Assembly: GCF_009711975.1 (NCBI RefSeq)
Contig: NZ_VIKW01000009.1
Location: forward strand, 101,566 to 165,565
Length of the DNA stretch: 64,000 nt
Direction: 5' to 3'
Origin: Anabaena sp. UHCC 0204
GTDB taxonomy: Bacteria > Cyanobacteriota > Cyanobacteriia > Cyanobacteriales > Nostocaceae
A model generated the notes under the pieces. It ran no database searches. It was not told the origin of the DNA and was given only the letters and a program-made list of their open reading frames with translations. The position numbers and the translations under genes are program-made. Position 1 is the first letter of the stretch, and every line of letters starts with the position of its first letter. Shown piece after piece: positions 1 through 7,780 of the stretch.

Positions 1-801
1 ACTGCTGATACTTTAGCGGCTTTGTCTATGGAAAAGGAACGCCGTCAAGGTAAAGAAGCTAAGTATCAAGCGCGACTTTTGGGAATTACTAACCGCCCCG
101 AAAGCAGTTTAGGTAATATGGTGGCAAATATTATCAATACTCATGGGGGAATTGAAATTGGTGTCGCAGCCACGAAAACTTTTGTGGCGCAATTGATGGC
201 GTTTTATGCTTTGGCGTTAGATTTAGCCTATCGTCGTCAGATGATTACTTCTCAAAGATTTGAGGAAATTCTCACAGGTTTACGGGAACTACCAGGAGAA
301 ATTGAAGCAATTTTAGAAACTCAAGAACGTTATATTGAACATTTGGTACATGACTTTACAGAAACAAAAGATTTTATCTTTATTGGTAGAGGAATTAATT
401 TTCCCATTGCGTTAGAAGGGGCTTTGAAATTAAAAGAAATTAGTTATATTCATGCGGAAGGTTATCCAGCGGGGGAAATGAAACATGGACCAATTGCGTT
501 GTTAGATGCAAAAGTTCCGGTGGTAGCGATCGCTGTTCCTGGTACTGTATATGAAAAGGTGATTTCTAATGCTCAGGAAGCAAAAGCCAGAGATTCCCGG
601 TTAATTGGTGTGACTTCTGTTAAAGATGGTGAAGCGGCGGAAATCTTTAATGATTTGATTCCTGTTTCGCAAGTTGAGGAAATTCTTTCACCTATTCTCA
701 CAGTTATACCGTTGCAATTGTTAGCTTATCATATTGCCGCCCGGCGCGGTTTAGATGTAGATCAGCCCAGGAATTTAGCCAAGTCAGTGACAGTTGAATA
801 A
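1..801 (+). CDS. glmS: Glutamine-fructose-6-phosphate aminotransferase, C-terminal part (5' end outside window)
   Basis: The reading frame is open from base 1, so the gene begins before the window; only the last 266 residues are present. They cover the end of the first sugar-isomerase (SIS) domain and the whole second SIS domain. The stretch ALEGALKLKEISYIHAEGYP followed by GEMKHGPIALL is typical of GlmS, and the chain ends with the usual NLAKSVTVE tail. GlmS makes glucosamine-6-phosphate from fructose-6-phosphate and glutamine in the cytoplasm, feeding peptidoglycan and envelope amino sugars. The N-terminal glutaminase domain should lie upstream of the window. The ATG at base 22 is internal (Met in LSMEKER), not a start. 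Family assignment is secure. Confidence 0.96.
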   Translation, partial: TADTLAALSMEKERRQGKEAKYQARLLGITNRPESSLGNMVANIINTHGGIEIGVAATKTFVAQLMAFYALALDLAYRRQMITSQRFEEILTGLRELPGEIEAILETQERYIEHLVHDFTETKDFIFIGRGINFPIALEGALKLKEISYIHAEGYPAGEMKHGPIALLDAKVPVVAIAVPGTVYEKVISNAQEAKARDSRLIGVTSVKDGEAAEIFNDLIPVSQVEEILSPILTVIPLQLLAYHIAARRGLDVDQPRNLAKSVTVE

Positions 802-992
802 TGAATGTTTTGCTGATTTATCTATTGTGGAGAAATAATAAAGTTGGAAAATAGATAAAAAAGTTGTACAATTTCTCCTGTGGGTGCATATACTAATCAT
901 CCAGAGGAGATTTTTTTTGTATGCAGTATCTTAAAATAGGTAAATTTATTCTACTCTACTCTACTTCTAGCAAATTATATAATTAACTAACT

Positions 993-3900
993 ATGAGCGC
1001 ACCATCTAATATTATTCAACTGGTTGAAAGTTTCCATCAACAAATAGAAGTATATCTTGCTGGTGGGTTAAATGAAACACAAACTAGAATTCAATTTATT
1101 GATCCATTTTTTGAAGCATTAGGATGGGATGTTAGAAACCAAGAACAAGCTATTAGTCTTTATCAAGAAGTCATTCACGAAGACAGTTTAAAAATCAGTG
1201 ATGCGAACAAAGCCAAAGCACCTGATTATAGTTTTCGGATTGGAGGAACTAGAAAGTTTTTTGTTGAAGCTAAAAAACCTGCTATTAACGTTGGAAAAAA
1301 CATCAGTGCGGCTTTTCAACTGCGACGTTATGGATGGTCTGGTAAATTAATTTTGAGTATTTTAACAGATTTTGAGGAATTTTCAGTTTATGATTGTCGG
1401 ATCATGCCTAATAAAAATGATCCGGCAGTTACCGCTAGAATTAAGTATTTTCATTATACCGAATATATAGAAAAATGGGATGAAATATATAATATTTTTT
1501 CTAAAGAAGCAGTATTAAATGGTGCATTAGAAAAATTTGCAGAAACTAAAATCAAATCAGAAATTACTGTTGATCAAGCATTTTTACAAGAAATTGAACT
1601 TTGGCGAGAAAATTTAGCAGCAAATCTTGTATGGCGCAACCCACAAATTCAAGCGAGAGAGTTAAATTTTGCCGTACAGATGACGATTAACAGAATTATC
1701 TTTTTACGCATTTGTGAAGATAGAGGAATTGAGCCTTATCAACAGTTATATACTTTATTAAAGTTTGAAAATATTTATCAAGAATTAGGGCGTTTATTTA
1801 TTAATGCAGATTATCGTTATAATTCTGGATTATTCAATTTTCAAAATGAAAAAGGTAGAGAACAACCGGATGATTTTACAATCAATCTACAAATTGATGA
1901 TAGCATCTTAAAAGAAATTCTCAGAAAACTCTATCCGCCAGAAAGTCCTTATGAATTTTCTGTAATTCCTGTGGAAATTTTGGGACAAGTTTATGAGCAA
2001 TTTTTAGGTAAAGTCATTAAAATATCTGCTAGTCGTCAAGCGGTTATTGAAGATAAACCGGAAGTTAGAAAAGCCGGAGGGGTTTATTATACTCCTAGTT
2101 ATATTGTTGATTATATAGTTAAACAGACTATTGGTAAAATTTTGGCAGGTAAAAAACCAGAAAAAATTCAAGAAATTACAATTCTTGATCCTGCTTGTGG
2201 TTCAGGTTCATTTTTAATTGTTGCTTATCAATTTTTACTAGATTGGTATTTACAACAATATTTGCAAAACAAAAAAAAATACAAAGATAAATTCTATCAG
2301 ATATCTAGCAGTAATTGGCGGTTAACATCTTCGGAAAGAAAACGCATTCTATTAACTCATATCTATGGTGTGGATATTGATCAACAAGCAGTAGAAACAA
2401 GTAAACTATCTTTATTATTGAAAGTTTTAGAAGGTGAATCTGGGGAAACAATTACTAGACAATTAGAACTTCTCAAAGAACGGGCTTTACCTGATTTAGA
2501 TCATAATATTCTCTGTGGTAACTCTTTAATAGATGGAGAATTTTATCAAAATATGCAAATGAATTTATTAGACGAAGATACAGCTTATAGAGTTAATGTT
2601 TTTGACTGGGAAGCTAATTTTTCGCAAATCATGAAACGTGGGGGATTTGATATCATTATTGGTAATCCTCCTTATATTCGTATTCAAGCATTAAAAGAAT
2701 GGGCTACTTTGGAAGTAGAATTTTATAAGAAATCTTATATTTCTGCAAATAAAGGAAATTATGATATTTATGTTGTTTTTGTAGAAAAGGGATTAAAGGT
2801 TTTAAAAAAAGATGGGCGTTTAGGTTTTATTTTACCGCATAAATTTTTTAATGCTCAATATGGTGAATCTTTGAGGAAAATCATATCTGAAGGTAAAAAT
2901 TTAGAAAAAATTGTTTATTTTGGAGATCAGCAAGTTTTTCCAAAAGTATCAACCTATACTTGTTTATTATTTTTATCTAAAAATAAAGGAGCAGAAAAAA
3001 CTTTTATTCAAGTTAATGATTTATCGAAATGGATGCTGAATTGTGATACAGAAGAAGAATGGATAATTAATGCAACTGTATCTGGAGAAAATTGGAATTT
3101 TAGTAAAACTGAGCATTCAGAATTTTTGCAGAAATTTCGACAATATCCGTTTACAACTTTAAGCCAAATAACAGCTAATATTTCTCAAGGAATTAGAACC
3201 AGTGCAAATGATATCTACGTTTTAGATTTAATTTCTCAAGAAGATAATATTTTTCAAGTCTATTCTAAAGCATTGAATGAGGTAGTACAAATAGAATCTA
3301 CTTTAATTTCTCGTTTTTTACAAGGAAGGGAAATTAAACCATATCAATTGTTATATTCAAATAAAGTATTAATTATTCCCTATGAATCAACTAATGGAAA
3401 TATTAATCTGATCAAAGAAGATAAATTGCAGATTCAATTTCCTTTAACCTTTGAATATTTAACTAGAAATAAACAATTTTTAGAAAATCGAGAAAAAGGT
3501 AAAATGATTGGTTCAAAATGGTATGCTTACATTTATCCCAAAAATTTAGAATTAATGCAGCAACCTAAAATATTAGTACCAGATATTGCAAATCAATCTT
3601 CTTTTGGTTGGGATGAACAAGGAGATTATGCTTTTACAAGTGGTTATGGAATCATCCTTAAAGATCCTGTTCAAGAATCAATTAAATATGTTCTAGGGTT
3701 ACTGAATAGTAAATTATTAGATTTTTATTTAAAAAAGATTAGTACAATTATGCGCGGAGGGTTTTTCCGCTATTTCACTCAGTTTATTGAACAATTACCA
3801 ATTAGATTAATTGATTTTTCTAATTCAAAGGAAAAAAATCTTCATTATCGAGTAGTTCAACTAGTAGAACAAATGCTAAATCTTCATCAAAGATTGAAGG

Positions 3901-4031
3901 AAGCACAAACACCTCCAGCGAAAAAAATGATTCAACAACAAATTACAGCTACAGATAGACAAATCAATCAATTAGTCTATGAACTCTATGAATTAACTGA
4001 TGAAGAGATTGATATTGTGGAGAATAGCTAA
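993..4031 (+). CDS. Type IIG-like restriction-modification enzyme (Eco57I-type methylase fused to nuclease)
   Basis: This 1012-residue protein joins a putative nuclease and an adenine-specific DNA methyltransferase. Near the N-terminus, P77-D78 and E92-A93-K94 form a PD...EAK pattern expected of a PD-(D/E)XK nuclease. S-adenosylmethionine motif I, DPACGSGSF, is at residues 399-407 and the catalytic N6-adenine motif NPPY at 558-561. The C-terminal third looks like a TaqI-type target-recognition region ending in a helical segment. No separate S or R gene lies beside it, consistent with a self-contained Type IIG or BREX/PglX-like enzyme; no other BREX genes are present. It stands alone between glmS and folC and is very AT-rich compared with them, suggesting transfer. 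The target sequence cannot be predicted. Confidence 0.88.
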   Translation: MSAPSNIIQLVESFHQQIEVYLAGGLNETQTRIQFIDPFFEALGWDVRNQEQAISLYQEVIHEDSLKISDANKAKAPDYSFRIGGTRKFFVEAKKPAINVGKNISAAFQLRRYGWSGKLILSILTDFEEFSVYDCRIMPNKNDPAVTARIKYFHYTEYIEKWDEIYNIFSKEAVLNGALEKFAETKIKSEITVDQAFLQEIELWRENLAANLVWRNPQIQARELNFAVQMTINRIIFLRICEDRGIEPYQQLYTLLKFENIYQELGRLFINADYRYNSGLFNFQNEKGREQPDDFTINLQIDDSILKEILRKLYPPESPYEFSVIPVEILGQVYEQFLGKVIKISASRQAVIEDKPEVRKAGGVYYTPSYIVDYIVKQTIGKILAGKKPEKIQEITILDPACGSGSFLIVAYQFLLDWYLQQYLQNKKKYKDKFYQISSSNWRLTSSERKRILLTHIYGVDIDQQAVETSKLSLLLKVLEGESGETITRQLELLKERALPDLDHNILCGNSLIDGEFYQNMQMNLLDEDTAYRVNVFDWEANFSQIMKRGGFDIIIGNPPYIRIQALKEWATLEVEFYKKSYISANKGNYDIYVVFVEKGLKVLKKDGRLGFILPHKFFNAQYGESLRKIISEGKNLEKIVYFGDQQVFPKVSTYTCLLFLSKNKGAEKTFIQVNDLSKWMLNCDTEEEWIINATVSGENWNFSKTEHSEFLQKFRQYPFTTLSQITANISQGIRTSANDIYVLDLISQEDNIFQVYSKALNEVVQIESTLISRFLQGREIKPYQLLYSNKVLIIPYESTNGNINLIKEDKLQIQFPLTFEYLTRNKQFLENREKGKMIGSKWYAYIYPKNLELMQQPKILVPDIANQSSFGWDEQGDYAFTSGYGIILKDPVQESIKYVLGLLNSKLLDFYLKKISTIMRGGFFRYFTQFIEQLPIRLIDFSNSKEKNLHYRVVQLVEQMLNLHQRLKEAQTPPAKKMIQQQITATDRQINQLVYELYELTDEEIDIVENS

Positions 4032-4054
4032 CATGATGTTTGAAAAATCCTGAG

Positions 4055-5323
4055 TTATGCTTCAAAATCTTTGAAAACAACCTCTAAAAAATGACCAATT
4101 AAATATAAAGAACCGCATAATACAACTTGATTATCTGTGGGAATAAAAGCAGCATCTAGGGCGGAAAATACATCTGAATAGGTGTTACAAAGTTGTAAAT
4201 CTGGACAAATTGATTTTGCTAACTTTGCTAATTCTTCTAAATCTGCTGAATTGCTATCGGGTACTGGCACTAAATATAATTGATCTCCTGGTTTGAGAAG
4301 TTCCTGAAAAATCTCAGTATGATCTTTAGTAGCCAGCATTCCCATTACCCAAGTTATATTTTGGGTGTTGAGTGTATCTACATAATCACGCAAAACTGTG
4401 GCTGAGGCTGGGTTGTGTGCGCCGTCAATGAGTAGTTTATGGTTGTTCCAAGTTATCCATTGCATTCTGCCTGGCCACTTGGTTTTACCCATTCCTTGAA
4501 TAATAGCTTGTTCGGAAATTTGCCAATTTTGTTTTTGCAATATTTCCAAAGCTGCTAATGCTAAAGCTGAATTATGTAGTTGGATTTGTCCTTGTAATGC
4601 TAAGGGATATTTTATGATTCCTAGACTTTCGATTTTTTGATATTCTGCCCAATTTTGATTAATTTGACGGGATGGTTGTGGGGTAAAAATTGGGCATTCT
4701 AATTCTAGGATACGCGATCGCACAACTTCTTGAGCATCTGCTGGTAATGAACCTACTACCACAGGACATCCCGGTTTGAGAATTCCGGCTTTTTCTCTGG
4801 CAATATGGGCTACAGTTGGTCCTAGTTGTTGCCAATGTTCTCGACTGATAGAAGTGATGACTGTTACTAAAGGATGATCACAGACGTTAGTTGCATCTAA
4901 ACGCCCTCCTAATCCTACTTCAATCACGGCAATATCAACTTGTTGCTGGGCAAAATATAACCAAGCCGCAGCGGTAATGACTTCAAATTGAGTGGGTGAT
5001 TCTGCTTCTGGGTTAATAGCTGCTTGAATTTGCAGTATTAATTCACACAGTTTATGACTATCAATGGGTTGTTCATTAATACAGATTCGTTCTGTCCAAT
5101 CAACCAAATGGGGAGAGGTGTAGCGTCCTGTTCTATAACCAGCCTCAGTAAGTACCGCAGATAGGTAAGCACAAACAGAACCTTTACCATTAGTACCAGC
5201 TACATGAATAATCGGCACTTGGTGATGGGGATTTCCCAACTTTGCCAATAAGTTGACAATGCGGGATAATCCCAAATTTACACCAAAATGCTGAAAAGGC
5301 TGGAGTAGGGAATTGACGTTCAT
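4055..5323 (-). CDS. folC: Bifunctional folylpolyglutamate synthase / dihydrofolate synthase
   Basis: Mur-ligase family enzyme that adds glutamate to dihydropteroate and to reduced folates, using ATP, in the cytoplasm. The ATP-binding loop GTNGKGSV lies at residues 43-50, followed by TSPHL and later DGAHNPAS, all standard FolC landmarks. I start at the ATG at 5321-5323, giving MNVNSLLQPFQ and 422 residues, the normal family length. The frame is open for 36 more codons upstream, but those codons are made of heptamer tandem repeats (GGTGATT, GGTAATT, CACCTGT) and give a low-complexity Q/S/P/I/T sequence, so they are unlikely to be translated. The 3' end converges with the restriction-modification gene, 23 bases away. 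Confidence 0.95.
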   Translation of the reverse strand: MNVNSLLQPFQHFGVNLGLSRIVNLLAKLGNPHHQVPIIHVAGTNGKGSVCAYLSAVLTEAGYRTGRYTSPHLVDWTERICINEQPIDSHKLCELILQIQAAINPEAESPTQFEVITAAAWLYFAQQQVDIAVIEVGLGGRLDATNVCDHPLVTVITSISREHWQQLGPTVAHIAREKAGILKPGCPVVVGSLPADAQEVVRSRILELECPIFTPQPSRQINQNWAEYQKIESLGIIKYPLALQGQIQLHNSALALAALEILQKQNWQISEQAIIQGMGKTKWPGRMQWITWNNHKLLIDGAHNPASATVLRDYVDTLNTQNITWVMGMLATKDHTEIFQELLKPGDQLYLVPVPDSNSADLEELAKLAKSICPDLQLCNTYSDVFSALDAAFIPTDNQVVLCGSLYLIGHFLEVVFKDFEA

Positions 5324-5450
5324 GGGTGATTGGTGATTGGTGATTGGTGATTGGTAATTGGTAATTGGTAATTGGTAATTTTTCCCTTCTTCCCTTCTTC
5401 CCTTCTTTCCTTCTTCCCTGTCACCTGTCACCTGTCACCTGTCACCTAAA
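5324..5450. repeat. Composite heptamer tandem repeat (STRR-like)
   Basis: Between folC and psbY lie runs of about four GGTGATT units, about four GGTAATT units, several CCCTTCTT-like units and four CACCTGT units. Heptanucleotide arrays of this kind are the short tandemly repeated repetitive (STRR) sequences known in heterocystous cyanobacteria. They create the spurious N-terminal extension of folC. Confidence 0.85.
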
Positions 5451-5451
5451 A

Positions 5452-5577
5452 TTACGCTTCTCTGCTCAAAAAGTTTTGCACTTGTCTGATAGCAGCAGCG
5501 CCGATATTGAAAGCAGCCCAACCAGCAGCGATCGCTACAGGTGCTAGAACAATTACTACACGGTTATCAATGTCCAT
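5452..5577 (-). CDS. psbY: Photosystem II protein Y
   Basis: A 41-codon gene. It encodes [20 protein letters not shown] and then [20 protein letters not shown] plus a final Ala. This is the cyanobacterial PsbY pattern: a short acidic N-terminus, one membrane helix (about residues 6-30, V/A/G-rich) and a basic C-terminus. PsbY is a small peripheral subunit at the edge of the photosystem II core near cytochrome b559. A purine-rich GAGAGGG lies about 11 bases before the ATG. Codon use includes a HIP1 GCGATCGC site inside the helix. It is followed by the STRR array and folC on the same strand. Confidence 0.93.
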   Translation of the reverse strand: MDIDNRVVIVLAPVAIAAGWAAFNIGAAAIRQVQNFLSREA

Positions 5578-5720
5578 ATCTAGAAACCCTCTCTAAATTA
5601 AAAAATCTTAAGTTTTGTCGTTTCAATCCAAAATTACTTCAATTAGTAATTGTCACTCAATTTTTATTGTGATCTCAAGTAGGGAATTTTTTCAAGCTTC
5701 TATGTAAAGATTAATTAAAT

Positions 5721-5783
5721 GTCAGTTGTCAGTGGTCAGTTGTTAGTAGTTCGTTGTCAATTGTCCATTGTCAATTGTCAATT
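5721..5783. repeat. Degenerate heptamer repeat (TTGTCAG/TTGTCAA)
   Basis: About nine imperfect copies of a TTGTCAG, GGTCAGT or TTGTCAA heptamer lie in the space after the gamma-carbonic-anhydrase-like gene and run into its last codons. The same family recurs at 7057-7085 and 12,232-12,541. It is STRR-like. Confidence 0.7.
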
Positions 5784-6347
5784 ATTCATTGCATGAAGCA
5801 GGGCTAATTGATAGTATTTTTCGGCGTGTTCGATGAGTTCGGCGATTTCGGTGTTTGTGAGTTGACGGACTACTTTACCGGGAACACCCATGACTAGAGA
5901 ACCGGGGGGTACATTTTTGGTGACTACTGCACCTGCACCGATAATGCTTCCTGTACCGATTCTTACGCCGTTTAAGATGATTGCACCAATACCGATTAAA
6001 CTACCACGTTCAACGTGAGCAGAATGGACTACAGCACGATGTCCGATAGTGACATGATCTTCTAAGATTGTGGGAAGACCAGGATCACCATGTAGAATTG
6101 CTCCATCTTGAATATTTGTGCATTCGCCAACTTCAATCCGTTCTACATCACCTCTAACCACAGATCCATACCAAACGCTGGATCTGGCTGCTATATTGAC
6201 AGAACCAATGATTACGGCATTGGCTGCCACAAAAGCAGCTTGAGAAAATATGGCTTTGCCACGCCAGCTATCGGAAAATTTCGAGTCAGAAGAGATAGAC
6301 ACGATAGAATATGGATATGGTACCCAGGAACACTGGAGAAACTCCAA
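5778..6347 (-). CDS. Gamma-carbonic-anhydrase-like hexapeptide-repeat protein
   Basis: From about residue 32 to 150 the protein is built of hexapeptide repeats of the left-handed beta-helix type (I/V-G-x-x-A/V pattern), ending in the common VPGKVVRQL cap and a C-terminal helix. Histidines in AILHGDPG and in VTIGHRAVVHSAH sit where the zinc ligands of gamma-carbonic anhydrases lie, so a metal-dependent trimer is likely. It could be an active carbonic anhydrase or an inactive CcmM/PaaY relative; the sequence alone does not decide. The start is uncertain: conserved family sequence begins near SQAAFVAANAV (about residue 35), so a downstream start is possible. It is divergently arranged with the TIGR02652 gene across about 190 bases. 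Confidence 0.85.
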   Translation of the reverse strand: MEFLQCSWVPYPYSIVSISSDSKFSDSWRGKAIFSQAAFVAANAVIIGSVNIAARSSVWYGSVVRGDVERIEVGECTNIQDGAILHGDPGLPTILEDHVTIGHRAVVHSAHVERGSLIGIGAIILNGVRIGTGSIIGAGAVVTKNVPPGSLVMGVPGKVVRQLTNTEIAELIEHAEKYYQLALLHAMNN

Positions 6348-6540
6348 CCTTTAGGGCTGGTTGCAAAACCAGAATATCACAACGTTGGCCTGCTTTGGTA
6401 ACAGCAGTTGTGAGACTTATTCCATGGCACTTTCTCCATTTTTGTGGATCACGGAGCAAGTTATCTAAAGTAGTGGAGTAGAAGTGTAAAGTTAAACCTA
6501 CTGGTGCTGGTGAAAACAAAACTATGTTTGTACACACTTC

Positions 6541-7053
6541 ATGATAAATCCAGGCTTGCAGTACCCGATATTTGGCCCTGAAATACAGTGTCCTCACTGT
6601 CGCCAAACTATTTCCGCATTAACGCTGACGGATACTTATCTATGTCCCCGTCATGGCGCATTTGAAGCTGAACCCAAAACTGGTGAGTTAGTTCATTTAC
6701 AGTCTGGTCGTCATTGGCGCAGATGGGATGGTGAATGGTATCGTCAACATACTCACCCTGATGGGATTCGGTTTGAAATTCATGAGGCTTTGGATAAGCT
6801 TTATACCCAAGGCTATCGCGCTACTAAGGTAATCATTGCCCAACGTTATCAAGACTTGATGAGTGGTTATTTGGAACGTAGTACACCTTGGCGTTCTGGA
6901 CAAGGGGAAGCTACGGGGGCGCGATTATATGGTTTACCAGTAGAGTTTAGTCCTGATCCGATCGCAGAACCTTGTTGGGATGTGATTAACTTTGATTTGG
7001 ATAAGGAACTTGGTGTACCAGTGCGTTACCCATATTTCCGGTTGTTTGAGTAA
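6541..7053 (+). CDS. Conserved cyanobacterial protein, TIGR02652 family
   Basis: A 170-residue protein that I recognise as the TIGR02652 family, found almost only in cyanobacteria and without known function. An N-terminal zinc-ribbon-like pair is visible: CPHC at residues 17-20 and CPRH at 35-38. Aromatic and charged segments such as GRHWRRWDGEWYRQHTHPDG follow, and the chain ends with VRYPYFRLFE. The ATG at 6541 gives the usual MINPGLQYPIFGPEIQCPHC start. There is no membrane segment. It stands alone, divergent from the carbonic-anhydrase-like gene and followed by a repeat-filled spacer. Confidence 0.88.
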   Translation: MINPGLQYPIFGPEIQCPHCRQTISALTLTDTYLCPRHGAFEAEPKTGELVHLQSGRHWRRWDGEWYRQHTHPDGIRFEIHEALDKLYTQGYRATKVIIAQRYQDLMSGYLERSTPWRSGQGEATGARLYGLPVEFSPDPIAEPCWDVINFDLDKELGVPVRYPYFRLFE

Positions 7054-7109
7054 TAGCAGTAGTCAGTGGTCGGTGGTCAGTGGTAAGAAAGAACTAACAA
7101 CTGACAACT

Positions 7110-7182
7110 GTACGGGCGAAGCATTCGGGCGACTAATTATCAATTTTTGTCCAAGGTTATTTTCCGAATGCTTCGCCCCTAC
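7110..7182. repeat. Short element with 19-bp inverted ends
   Basis: Bases 7110-7128 and 7164-7182 are inverted copies matching at 18 of 19 positions, with core GGGCGAAGCATTCGG, separated by 35 AT-rich bases. The element sits inside a heptamer-repeat spacer (7055-7100 and 7183-7200). The structure suggests a small non-autonomous palindromic element; it could also fold as an RNA hairpin. Confidence 0.7.
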
Positions 7183-7205
7183 GACAATCAACAACTGACA
7201 AGATT

Positions 7206-7634
7206 ATGCACCATGCTTCGATTCGGACGGCAAATATCCATCTAGCGATCGCTTTTTATGAGCAGCTAGGGTTCACGGTGAGCGATCGCTTCACTACCGG
7301 TTATACTCTAGCTTGCTGGATGGAAGGGTTAGGTGGGAGAATTGAACTCATCCAAATTCCCCAACCCCAACCTGCCCCAGATGCTTTTGATGATGAACAT
7401 TATGTAGGCTACTATCATCTTTCTTTTGATGTGACTCAGATCACACCAGATTTGCCTACCTGGTTAGAAAGTTTAAGAACACGGTTGGCTGTAGTAGAAA
7501 GTTTACCTCCTCTAAAGATTCTTTTAGAACCCACACAGCAGCAAATTGGCGATAACATCTTAGAAGTCACGTTTATCGCTGATTTTGACGGTTTACCTCT
7601 GGAATTTATACGGTTTTTAAAGAAATCGGCTTGA
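7206..7634 (+). CDS. VOC-superfamily (glyoxalase/dioxygenase-like) protein
   Basis: A 142-residue protein of the vicinal-oxygen-chelate fold. It starts HHASIRTANIHLAIAFYEQL, the usual first beta-alpha unit, with the typical LGFTV after it; a second half runs through GYYHLSFDV and ends FDGLPLEFIRFL. Candidate metal ligands are His2 or His3, Glu57 in GGRIELIQIP, His in YYHLSFDV and Glu near the C-terminus. Such proteins include glyoxalase I, ring-cleaving dioxygenases and antibiotic-binding proteins; the substrate cannot be told. It is a single gene upstream of the M16 peptidase, 146 bases away. Confidence 0.85.
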   Translation: MHHASIRTANIHLAIAFYEQLGFTVSDRFTTGYTLACWMEGLGGRIELIQIPQPQPAPDAFDDEHYVGYYHLSFDVTQITPDLPTWLESLRTRLAVVESLPPLKILLEPTQQQIGDNILEVTFIADFDGLPLEFIRFLKKSA

Positions 7635-7780
7635 ACTTACTATTAATGCCTTTTGACTGATATAATATCTTTCCTTTTCAGGTACATTTTTAGTTTCAGT
7701 GAGGTGCAGAAACATTTGCCCTATTTTTCTAGTCAAACAGTATATGTAACTTAAATTACATATATCTATTCGCCAAAGAT

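Noticed and set aside
993..4031. BREX PglX
   Set aside because: The methylase part is similar in type, but no pglZ, brxC or other BREX genes are near and an N-terminal nuclease pattern is present.
6286..6606. 106-codon minus-strand frame overlapping the gamma-carbonic-anhydrase-like gene start and the TIGR02652 start
   Set aside because: It overlaps two recognisable genes and no family is seen, although its composition is not obviously random; kept as non-coding.
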